This document shows, piece after piece, positions 7,973 to 16,005 of a stretch of 64,000 nucleotides of DNA; the first letter of the stretch is position 1; every line of letters starts with the position of its first letter. This stretch comes from Spirosoma panaciterrae DSM 21099. Its GTDB lineage: Bacteria; Bacteroidota; Bacteroidia; Cytophagales; Spirosomataceae. The translations under genes were made by a program, and so were the position numbers. The DNA is taken from contig NZ_KB893206.1 in assembly GCF_000374025.1 (NCBI RefSeq), forward strand, positions 150,538-214,537, read 5' to 3'. The notes under the pieces were generated by a model that saw only the letters and a program-made list of their open reading frames with translations, was not told the DNA's origin and did not search any database.

Positions 7973-8449
7973 ATGGCAACTACATCACCATTCGACCCCG
8001 AAAAAGTAGATCCTGATTTTTATTCAAAAGATCCTAACCAGCATGGTACGTCTGATTTCGGCCGTGAATCAGAAGGTGTGGGAACAAATGCCTATAAAGA
8101 CTCGACTTCAGGCATGGATATGGATAGTGAAAATATGCAAATAACGCACGATACCCGCGAAGCGAACCTGGGTGTTGGTCGGGCAGGTGAACCGCACAAC
8201 CAGAGCCTTGGCGGTACGCAGGAGTGGGACGTCGATGCCGACGCTATTTCGGAAGTACCTAAAGGGCATATGATGAGCGATGAAGCCGCCAGCAAACTGA
8301 GCGAGGTGGCTGAAAATCCATCTGACGATGCGCTCCTGCACCGCGCCGATGCGACCTATCTGGAAGAGGGTGACAACCCAAATGAGGGCTATGATCCTCA
8401 CCACGTTGGGTACGACGATAAAAACAAAACGGATGTGAGCAAATCCTAA
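7973..8449 (+). CDS. Acidic hydrophilic protein of unknown function, 158 aa
   Basis: No family was recognised. The protein is strongly acidic, rich in Asp, Glu, Asn, Gly and Ser, with few hydrophobic residues and no signal peptide or membrane helix, so it is probably largely disordered. A repeated pattern of short acidic motifs is visible (DPEKVDPDFYSKDPN, EEGDNPNEGYDPHHVGYDD). Such composition occurs in stress or desiccation proteins, but I see no diagnostic motif and do not assign a role. A strong terminator follows. It stands alone between the phage-like island and the glucuronokinase gene. Confidence 0.7.
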   Translation: MATTSPFDPEKVDPDFYSKDPNQHGTSDFGRESEGVGTNAYKDSTSGMDMDSENMQITHDTREANLGVGRAGEPHNQSLGGTQEWDVDADAISEVPKGHMMSDEAASKLSEVAENPSDDALLHRADATYLEEGDNPNEGYDPHHVGYDDKNKTDVSKS

Positions 8450-8476
8450 GCGATGCGCTACACCAGATAGTGCCTG

Positions 8477-8508
8477 AGTGGCCAGTTAATAAACTGGTCA
8501 CTTTTTTT
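8477..8508 (+). terminator. Rho-independent terminator
   Basis: AGTGGCCAGTT, loop AATA, AACTGGTCACT and a run of seven T. It ends the transcript of the acidic protein gene 28 bases after its stop. Confidence 0.88.
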
Positions 8509-8609
8509 GTTAGGTTACGGCACATGCAGGAAGGTTTTTACTAGGATTCTTTCGTAAACTTGTCGGCTAATTGTTTGATTAAACTGGCGGCCCGTAGCCG
8601 CTTCCTGTC

Positions 8610-9605
8610 TTGCTGATCGAAACCCGTGCATACGCTCGGGCGGGATTGCTCGGTAACCCGTCCGATGGATTTTTTGGTAAAACCATTGCCATTTCTGTTC
8701 GAAACTTCGGAGCGTCAGTAACGCTTTATCCGTCGCCCGAACTTCATATTGAACCGCAGCCACAGGATACGAACGTTTTTCGGAGCCTTCATCATCTGCG
8801 CGATTCGGTTAGTATGCTGGGCTACCATGGGGGAGTCCCACTCCTGAAAGCGGCTATCAAGAAATTTGCCGAATACTGCGAGAAAGAGAATATCCGGCTT
8901 CCCAATCAGAACTTCTCGATTCGTTACAATACATCCATTCCCCGTCAAGTGGGCTTATCTGGCTCCAGTGCCATTATCGTAGCGACGTTCCGGGCGTTGA
9001 TGCAGTTCTACAATGTAGACATCCCTTTGCCTGTATTACCCAATCTGGTGCTGGCAACCGAAACCGATGAGCTGGGCATAACAGCGGGTTTGCAGGATCG
9101 GGTCATTCAGTGCTACGAAGGCTGTGTCTATATGAACTTCGACAAAGCCATTATGGACCAGCAGGGGCATGGTGCCTACGAACCGCTGGATTCGCGGCTG
9201 CTGCCCAAATTATACATTGCCTACAATACGGATCTGGGTAAACAGTCGGGGCAGGTGCATAATGATGTCAAATCGCGCTGGCTCAAAGGAGAGCCCGTCG
9301 TGGTCGAAACCATGAGTGCCATTGCCGACGTAGCCCGCCAGGGGCGTGAAGCCATGCTCCAGCGCGATACAGAAGCACTGAATGCACTGGTAAACCGTAA
9401 TTTTGATTTGCGGGCGCAGATTTACAACATCAGCGATCGAAACCGCAGCCTGATCGAAACGGCCCGTTCCTGTGGGGCATCGGCCTCCTTCACCGGCTCA
9501 GGCGGCTCCATCATTGGCCTCTACCGCGACGATGCCATGCTGAATCGACTGTTTGTATCCCTAAAGAAAATTAACGCCCGCGTGATAAAGCCATACGTAG
9601 TTTAA
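8610..9605 (+). CDS. Glucuronokinase-like GHMP kinase
   Basis: A 331-residue GHMP-family sugar kinase that resembles plant glucuronokinase from end to end, as I recall that sequence: RAYARAGLLGNPSDGFFGKT at the N-terminus, the ATP-binding loop GLSGSSA at 115-121, GLQDRV in the middle, the segment MNRNFDLR-like NRNFDLRAQI, and FTGSGGS at 294-300. The predicted reaction is D-glucuronate plus ATP to glucuronate-1-phosphate. An in-frame TAG lies at 8595 and homology starts at once, so TTG at 8610 is the only plausible start, an unusual codon choice. The next gene, galU, could take the sugar phosphate on to UDP-glucuronate. Substrate is inferred from similarity; other sugar 1-kinases are possible. 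Confidence 0.82.
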   Translation: MLIETRAYARAGLLGNPSDGFFGKTIAISVRNFGASVTLYPSPELHIEPQPQDTNVFRSLHHLRDSVSMLGYHGGVPLLKAAIKKFAEYCEKENIRLPNQNFSIRYNTSIPRQVGLSGSSAIIVATFRALMQFYNVDIPLPVLPNLVLATETDELGITAGLQDRVIQCYEGCVYMNFDKAIMDQQGHGAYEPLDSRLLPKLYIAYNTDLGKQSGQVHNDVKSRWLKGEPVVVETMSAIADVARQGREAMLQRDTEALNALVNRNFDLRAQIYNISDRNRSLIETARSCGASASFTGSGGSIIGLYRDDAMLNRLFVSLKKINARVIKPYVV

Positions 9606-9609
9606 ATTG

Positions 9610-9679
9610 GCGAAATAGTGAAAGAGTGAAGGAGCGAAACCTGTCGGATAAACGCTCTTTCACTCTTTCACTATTTCGC
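9610..9679. repeat. 27-bp inverted repeat between glucuronokinase and galU
   Basis: Arms at 9610-9636 and 9653-9679 are complementary over 27 bases with a single wobble. They are built from the words GTGAAAGAGTGAA and CACTCTTTCACT. Related words continue to the galU start. It could attenuate read-through between the two genes. Confidence 0.8.
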
Positions 9680-9699
9680 TCTTTAATTCGCTCTTTAAA

Positions 9700-10566
9700 A
9701 TGATAAAGAAAGCCGTTATCCCTGCTGCCGGATTTGGAACCCGGTTTTTGCCTGCTACCAAGGCACAGCCCAAAGAAATGCTACCCATCATCGACCGCCC
9801 TACTATTCAGTACGTGGTGCAGGAAGCCGTTGATTCGGGTATTGAAGATATTCTGATTATTACGGGAAAGGGCAAACGTGCCATTGAGGATCATTTCGAC
9901 CGTAATCACGAACTGGAAGCCCGACTGGAAGAGAAAGAAGACCAGTTGCTACTCGATGAAATGCGTCGCCTGTCGGACATGGCCACCCTGCATTACGTAC
10001 GGCAACGGGAACTGAATGGTCTGGGCGATGCGATTCGGTACGCGAAGCACCACGTTGGTAACGAGCCATTTGCCGTATTGCTGGGCGACACCATCATGGA
10101 TTCGGTGATTCCGGTAACCCAGCAACTGATCGATACGTACGCGCAATATGGTGGTTCGGTGATTGCGGTTGAAGAGGTGCCGCATGATAAGGTAAACCGT
10201 TACGGTATTGTTGGGGGCAAATCGCTGAGCGACCGCATCCTGGAACTGAGTACGCTGGTTGAAAAGCCATCGGTCAGCGATGCTCCCTCCAACCTGGCTA
10301 TTGCAGGGCGGTATATTCTGACGCCCGAAATTTTTACGATGCTGGAGCAAACCCCGGCGGGTAAGAATAACGAAATTCAGTTGACCGATGCGATGCTGCT
10401 ACTTCTGAAGCGGGAGAACCTGTACGCCCATTGTATCGAAGGCAAGCGGCACGACATTGGCAATAAGCTCGATTTTCTGAAAACAACCGTCGAATTTGCC
10501 CTGAAGCGTCCCGAATTTGCCGACAAGTTCCGGGCCTTTTTAGAAGAGATTCTGGCGAAGGAGTAG
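9700..10566 (+). CDS. galU: UTP-glucose-1-phosphate uridylyltransferase
   Basis: A 288-residue soluble nucleotidyltransferase of the usual GalU length. The N-terminus carries the nucleotide-binding signature IPAAGFGTRFLPATKAQPKEMLP, followed by the activation-loop region GLGDAIRYAKHHVG and the metal-binding LLGDTIMD. VEKPSVSDAPSNLAIAGRYIL contains the catalytic lysine region. It makes UDP-glucose from UTP and glucose-1-phosphate for glycolipid, exopolysaccharide and sugar-nucleotide synthesis. Its position 94 bases behind a glucuronokinase-like gene suggests it may also, or instead, accept glucuronate-1-phosphate, as plant UDP-sugar pyrophosphorylase does; that is an inference. Confidence 0.93.
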   Translation: MIKKAVIPAAGFGTRFLPATKAQPKEMLPIIDRPTIQYVVQEAVDSGIEDILIITGKGKRAIEDHFDRNHELEARLEEKEDQLLLDEMRRLSDMATLHYVRQRELNGLGDAIRYAKHHVGNEPFAVLLGDTIMDSVIPVTQQLIDTYAQYGGSVIAVEEVPHDKVNRYGIVGGKSLSDRILELSTLVEKPSVSDAPSNLAIAGRYILTPEIFTMLEQTPAGKNNEIQLTDAMLLLLKRENLYAHCIEGKRHDIGNKLDFLKTTVEFALKRPEFADKFRAFLEEILAKE

Positions 10567-10581
10567 AACGTGAAAAAGTCA

Positions 10582-10641
10582 TAAAAATGGGAGGGAGAAA
10601 AGGAACAGTTGCGTGTACTCCTTTTCTCCCTCCCATTTTTA
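10582..10641. terminator. Bidirectional terminator, perfect 23-bp stem
   Basis: Arms at 10582-10604 and 10619-10641 are exact inverse complements (TAAAAATGGGAGGGAGAAAA... pairing with ...CCCTCCCATTTTTA) around a 14-base loop. A and T tracts at the two ends suit termination in both directions between the convergent galU and the 10658-15919 gene. Confidence 0.85.
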
Positions 10642-10657
10642 TAGCCTTCCGTTGTTC

Positions 10658-13600
10658 TTATCTTACCCGTACGCTGACCGTTGCAGTGTCATCTTCCCCA
10701 TTGGTGTAGCCGTTGCCCGGTGTCGAGTCGGGGTCGGCTATATCCGTGTCGAGAATCTGGGCCTGAATGGCGCCACCGGCGGCTGGCTGCCATTTGAAGA
10801 ATACCGTAGCCGACTTTCCCGCAGCCAGCGTATTTATGTAGATTTTATAGGTCTGGCTATTGACTGGTATCCAGCCTACAGGACTCTGAGAGCTGAATGA
10901 ACCGTTGGGTAAAACGACCTGAACTACAATCGATGAAGCTGCCGATCCCCCTTGGTTCGCTATGGTTAAACTGGCACTGACAAGCTCCGAAACGGTAGGG
11001 GTTTCTTTGTCCACCCACATCGATAGGCTCAAATCGGCTGTATTGGGGCTTGTACTCGGCTGATTACTCTGTACAGTGGGTAAGGGTACCTGATTTGGAT
11101 TAGTTGAGGCAACGAGTGCACCGCCTACAGGCGTGCGAATGTCGACTGTAACGGCATCATCCTGGCCATCACCCGTACCGGAGTTGGGTTGGCTATCGGG
11201 GTCGGGCGTTTGAGTAGCTGTAACCTGGGCCGACGTAAGAAAAACGCCAGGCTGTGTAGGGGTGGCCTGGAAACTGACGATGCTTTGGTTATTGGCCAGA
11301 ATGCTTCCCAGGTTGGCCGAAACGACACCGTTGGCAAAACTGACTCCCGGCGAGCTGGTACTGACAAACGATAAGCCTGAAGGGAGTAAACTGCTCAGTT
11401 GAACTCCCTGTGCATTGTCAGGGCCTGAATTATTAGCTGTCAATGTGTAAGTAATCAGATCGCCCACATTAGGGGTTCGGTTGCTAACGGCCATATTGAG
11501 TGCAACATCAGCACTGCCTGTTCCCACCGACACACTCGCCTGTCCCGACACCGTTCCTAATCCACAGGCATTGACTAAAGAGGCAATTTGATAGGTAGTC
11601 GTGCTAGTTGGTGAAACTGAAACAAGCGTCGGATTCTGGTACGTAGCCGTCACCGATTGCCCATTAGAGAGCGTAAACGACCAGGGTGCAGGCCCCGTAA
11701 ATGAAACGGGCAACCGTGCCGACTGCCCACTGCTAATGAGTGCATTGCCACTTAGACTAGCCGTGGTTGGCTCACCAATTTTTACCTCAACCGGGTCAGA
11801 TTCGGCCGTGCAAGAACCATTCTGGTTAACAACTGTGTAAATTCCTGATTGGGTAGCGTAGAATTGAGTGCTTGTTGCTCCAGGAATAGCTACACCGTTT
11901 CGCTTCCATTGTAAGTAACCCATATATAAACTCGCCGTTAACAGCAAACTGTTATTCTGGCAGAGTTGAGCGCTAGTGGGAGAAATTGTAACAACGGATT
12001 TTGAGGTATTGCCATTTTTGATGCTAACATAGATTTCTTTTGACAAGCCTGTGCAACTTCCATTAGTTACCCGTACAGAATAGAGGCCAGATTGAGTCGT
12101 CACTATCCCACTGTATGTCTCCCACTCTAAGAGTATTCCATTTCTGTACCATTGATATTGATAACCACTTAGTGTGAATGTCTCATTGACATAAGGATTA
12201 GCGTCGGTGCATGACTCACCAGTAGCAGCTGCAGACCAGTTAAGAGTTAGTGAAGGTTGTATGGCATTAGTGAACGTGAGCGATACAGGTAATGATATTG
12301 CCACACAATTCCCACGTGTCAATTTTAAAGTATAATTTCCTGATGTATTTGCTGAATAACTTGAGCCAGTAGCTCCAGCTATATCTATTCCATCTTTTTG
12401 CCACTGAAAATTACCGCTGTAGAAGACATTTGTGCTTAAGGTACGTATTTCACCAGGGCAAGCTGATTTGCTGGCAAATTTGTAGGATATACTAGGCTGG
12501 AGTTGATTAGCCACTCGAATACTGACAGCATTACTAAACGTTTGGCAAGTGCCTTGCTTAAGTAGAAATGAGTAGGTACCGGGTTGATTAGCCCATATAT
12601 ACTGGTATGTCTCATAAGGTATAGCTACACCATTTCGATACCATTGGATTGTAAAATCATTTCGAAGTGTGGAACCATTTATACTATGAACATCTGCATA
12701 GATCAGACTAGACAAATTCGATCCAGTGCAGATGAGTGAGTCTCCAGGTGATGCTAAATAAGCATTGGCATAGAGTGAGCGGCCAAACTGAAAATAAGAT
12801 GAGGATGAAGTGGTAGAACAACTTCCATCGGTTACACGGTGGGCGTACGTTCCCGTTTGCGTGGCAGTATACGAATAACTAGTAGCACCTGCTATGTCTA
12901 CCCCATCACGTGTCCATTGAAAAGTAGCATTATTGCCAGCATAACTAGCTTGAATTTTTAATGGATGATCATCACATTGGGGCTCCCCTAATGCACTTGA
13001 AATAATAGAGCTATAGATGCTACTTTGTCCATAAAGTGTATAATTGTTACTTGTAGCCAAACATCCTGCCTGTTTAGCAGCTACGGTGTAAGTACCCGCC
13101 TGCTGGGCTACGAAGGTAGAAGATGTTGTAGTACTAACAACACTTCCATTCCTGAACCACGTATAACCCTCCGCTGTTAGCGTATTTGAATTTGTAGTAC
13201 TGGTAAACGCATAAAGAGTTATCTGCCCATCGGTGCAAACGGAGCCTCCATTACCATACCAATTCACAAAAATACTTCTGTCATAAAGATTTGTACTCCC
13301 CAGATTTCCAATAGCTAAAGCACTACTTAGATTGCTCTCAATATTGGGAGTAGTTGCAATTATTTTTAGCTGATAGTTGGTTCCATAGGGTAGCGCACTA
13401 TATCCACTTGGCAAGGTGATAGAGACAGGACTTGTGGTGCTGCCCCCAATTTTGCGTGGACTGATAAAGCTTCCAGTCGCATCAGATAACCATACCTCAA
13501 ATGCATTCCCTGTTCCAAAAGCTGGGCCTGCCGTAGTGAATGATACGGTAAATGTATTTCCGGCACAGAGAGTTGTGTTGGAAATACTGGCAATAGAGAT

Positions 13601-15919
13601 GGTAGGGCTTGAGTTTGGAATCACAAATGCATCGGTCGACCAGACTCCCCGGCCCCTGGTGGCGGCCGTGATGCGCCCATCTGATGCTCGGTAGCGTAAT
13701 TGATTGATCCGGAACCCTCCCCCCATACCGCTGCCGCTAAATCCCCAGCCTGGGTTAGCTGTTGTAATATCATCGGTCGACCAAATTCCCGCATCCGTTC
13801 CAAGAAGGACTTGTTTGCGGTTTTGTGGATTAAATAAGGCTGATTGGACAGGGACATCAGGCAAGCCATAATTACTCTGATCCTTTCCTGTCCAGCTTAT
13901 ACCTCCGTTGGTTGTGTACCAGACCGACTGGATACCAAAGTTTGACAAGGTGACGAGTAGTTCATCGTCAGTAGCGCCTACATCAATGCATGAAATCGTT
14001 GAGTACTGTGGAAATGCTCCATTATCGATAGCTGTGACGGTAGGTGTAGCTTGATTTAGGTTCGTGATCCGGTAGAGCTGACTTGAACCCGTACCCATAA
14101 ACAGTTTAGTCCGGTCGGCATTAAGCTTTAAATAACTGGCCAGATTGGTAACACCTGTAAGCGTCAATGTAGTGGTTTGAGGTGTGCTATTAACGCCAGT
14201 AACCTTCTTTATAAATGTCTGACTATTCGAATTATCGGCTGCGTATAGGGTGTTAGAGGGACTATCGTAATCGCTGGGAATGGGCGAAGTTGAATAATAG
14301 GAGTTTATTGAGGTAAGTAGTGTGGTAGTACCAGATGGGTTATTGCGATAGAATGCACCCAATGTCTCAGAAATCTGAACTGAAGCATCCTCTTCGTCAA
14401 TGAAAGTCATGCCCGGATAGGTAATAAATGCTAATAAATTACCTGCTGCAATACTCGCTGAGGCCATTTGGGCAAAACCCACCCGACGAACACCTGCCAG
14501 CAAGTACGTGTCACCTGGTGAAGATCGCATCGAAACGGAACTTATATCACTTCCACGATAACCAATGTGCCTACTATCGATTGCAGGAGTAGTTATGGTG
14601 TTATTTCCCCAATTGGTTGACCAGTAAACGCTATTGTCGTTTATCAAAGCGGCACTTGTTCCGGTACCAGGCTGAAAAAAAAGCCCTTGTTGATACGAGG
14701 AAAAATAGGTCAGTTGATTACCCCAGGAGGTTCCGCCATTTATTGAGCGAAACCAATCATAACTACCTGCGTAAATTGTATTGGCATCTGTTGGATGAAC
14801 TAGTAAATTCAATGCATAATATCCATTGCCATACGTAAAATAATCACCCCAGCCCAAGGTAGGAATCGTTAAATCGGTCCAGGTAGTGCCGCCATCCGTA
14901 CTTTTCTTGAACCACTTTATATCCTTCCCATAGCTGCTCGAATTATACGCTCGGGATACGCCATAAACAACCTGAGAGCTACCGCTTGTTGTGGGGGCCA
15001 GCGCTAACTCAGTCCGCTCGCCACCTGATGCCCCAGTTGGGGTAATTTCGGTCCAAGTAGTACCGGCAGTATTCGTCGATTTAAACACCCGACTCGGATT
15101 GAAACTGGCGTATAAAACGCCATCGCTGGCCAGTTCAAGGTCCGTAGCCATATCGTTGTTGTAGTTGCCTGTTACATTGCTCGCGCCAATTCCCTGATTA
15201 GGAGCCAGTACATACTGCCAGCTTGTGCCACCGTCTATTGATCGAAAGATGCCCAGCCGGGTAGCGGCAAATACATAGCCGTTGGCATTGACCACAATAC
15301 GTTGGATATACCCAAAACCATAGGCTAGTGACGGGTATGTACTACCCGGTATTGTACTGCTGAGTCGTGCCCAGGTAGTGCCGCCATTGGTTGTTTTCCA
15401 GATTCCACCGCCTGTTATATACCCATATCCATCGCCCGTACCGGCATACATCACCTGTGGGTTCGATGGATCAGCGGCCAGGGCTGTGACTGCCATGTTT
15501 TCCCAGGAGTCACTGGCTGGCGTCCAGCCCGCGTTTGAATCCGTGATGTCATTGGTATACCAAAGGCCACCCAATGGACTACCGATCCATACTTTTTTGT
15601 GCGTAACGTCATTTGGGTCAAACAGGAGTGTACGGGTCCGGCCACCTAAATTACTGGGGCCGCGTTCCTGCCAGGTAATGTTCGGAATGGCCGTTCGTGC
15701 TCCGGCTGCTTTCCGGTTAATTTGCTGGCGGGCTTCGTCCAGTCGTTCATAAGGAACCCGTTTCAGGAGCGGGTCCATTAACCGGCGTTCTTCTTCTTCG
15801 GCTATCCGACGAAGTGTATCTCGGTTGTCAGTTGGCGTTAAGGTTTGTGAATAGGTTAATAAGGGGGAAGTAATCAGAAGTGCAGAGATGAGCAGTCGTC
15901 GGAACGTAGATAGAAGCAT
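10658..15919 (-). CDS. Large secreted Asp-box propeller/Ig-like/DUF11 protein, 1753 aa
   Basis: It starts with a signal peptide (MLLSTFRRLLISALLITSPL, cleavage near SQ). Residues about 85-770 form sialidase/VPS10-like beta-propellers with many Asp-box repeats (for example GGIWKTTNGGTTW, STDGGTTWTDL). A linker domain near 780-870 is followed by about six Ig-like repeats with the pattern WYRNG...G.Y...NGSC up to residue 1400. Two DUF11 domains end the protein, each closing with an acidic DPDSxP...G.DD motif; the last residues are TVSVRVR. I see no classical type IX secretion C-terminal signal. It is probably a surface or extracellular carbohydrate- or protein-binding protein. The DUF11 cassette is shared with the next gene upstream. 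A sigma-54-like site precedes it. Confidence 0.85.
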   Translation of the reverse strand: MLLSTFRRLLISALLITSPLLTYSQTLTPTDNRDTLRRIAEEEERRLMDPLLKRVPYERLDEARQQINRKAAGARTAIPNITWQERGPSNLGGRTRTLLFDPNDVTHKKVWIGSPLGGLWYTNDITDSNAGWTPASDSWENMAVTALAADPSNPQVMYAGTGDGYGYITGGGIWKTTNGGTTWARLSSTIPGSTYPSLAYGFGYIQRIVVNANGYVFAATRLGIFRSIDGGTSWQYVLAPNQGIGASNVTGNYNNDMATDLELASDGVLYASFNPSRVFKSTNTAGTTWTEITPTGASGGERTELALAPTTSGSSQVVYGVSRAYNSSSYGKDIKWFKKSTDGGTTWTDLTIPTLGWGDYFTYGNGYYALNLLVHPTDANTIYAGSYDWFRSINGGTSWGNQLTYFSSYQQGLFFQPGTGTSAALINDNSVYWSTNWGNNTITTPAIDSRHIGYRGSDISSVSMRSSPGDTYLLAGVRRVGFAQMASASIAAGNLLAFITYPGMTFIDEEDASVQISETLGAFYRNNPSGTTTLLTSINSYYSTSPIPSDYDSPSNTLYAADNSNSQTFIKKVTGVNSTPQTTTLTLTGVTNLASYLKLNADRTKLFMGTGSSQLYRITNLNQATPTVTAIDNGAFPQYSTISCIDVGATDDELLVTLSNFGIQSVWYTTNGGISWTGKDQSNYGLPDVPVQSALFNPQNRKQVLLGTDAGIWSTDDITTANPGWGFSGSGMGGGFRINQLRYRASDGRITAATRGRGVWSTDAFVIPNSSPTISIASISNTTLCAGNTFTVSFTTAGPAFGTGNAFEVWLSDATGSFISPRKIGGSTTSPVSITLPSGYSALPYGTNYQLKIIATTPNIESNLSSALAIGNLGSTNLYDRSIFVNWYGNGGSVCTDGQITLYAFTSTTNSNTLTAEGYTWFRNGSVVSTTTSSTFVAQQAGTYTVAAKQAGCLATSNNYTLYGQSSIYSSIISSALGEPQCDDHPLKIQASYAGNNATFQWTRDGVDIAGATSYSYTATQTGTYAHRVTDGSCSTTSSSSYFQFGRSLYANAYLASPGDSLICTGSNLSSLIYADVHSINGSTLRNDFTIQWYRNGVAIPYETYQYIWANQPGTYSFLLKQGTCQTFSNAVSIRVANQLQPSISYKFASKSACPGEIRTLSTNVFYSGNFQWQKDGIDIAGATGSSYSANTSGNYTLKLTRGNCVAISLPVSLTFTNAIQPSLTLNWSAAATGESCTDANPYVNETFTLSGYQYQWYRNGILLEWETYSGIVTTQSGLYSVRVTNGSCTGLSKEIYVSIKNGNTSKSVVTISPTSAQLCQNNSLLLTASLYMGYLQWKRNGVAIPGATSTQFYATQSGIYTVVNQNGSCTAESDPVEVKIGEPTTASLSGNALISSGQSARLPVSFTGPAPWSFTLSNGQSVTATYQNPTLVSVSPTSTTTYQIASLVNACGLGTVSGQASVSVGTGSADVALNMAVSNRTPNVGDLITYTLTANNSGPDNAQGVQLSSLLPSGLSFVSTSSPGVSFANGVVSANLGSILANNQSIVSFQATPTQPGVFLTSAQVTATQTPDPDSQPNSGTGDGQDDAVTVDIRTPVGGALVASTNPNQVPLPTVQSNQPSTSPNTADLSLSMWVDKETPTVSELVSASLTIANQGGSAASSIVVQVVLPNGSFSSQSPVGWIPVNSQTYKIYINTLAAGKSATVFFKWQPAAGGAIQAQILDTDIADPDSTPGNGYTNGEDDTATVSVRVR

Positions 15920-15973
15920 GAAAAATAAGTTACGGATACGTATTCGTTAATGGATGATATGGATGATAAATGA

Positions 15974-15989
15974 AACAATTTTAGTGCCA
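15974..15989 (-). promoter_or_regulatory. Sigma-54-like promoter element
   Basis: On the minus strand TGGCAC, five bases, TTGTT reproduces the -24/-12 layout with GG-N10-GT (consensus GG-N10-GC). It lies about 55 bases before the ATG at 15919. Confidence 0.45.
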
Positions 15990-16005
15990 TCCGTTAACAT
16001 CAACG

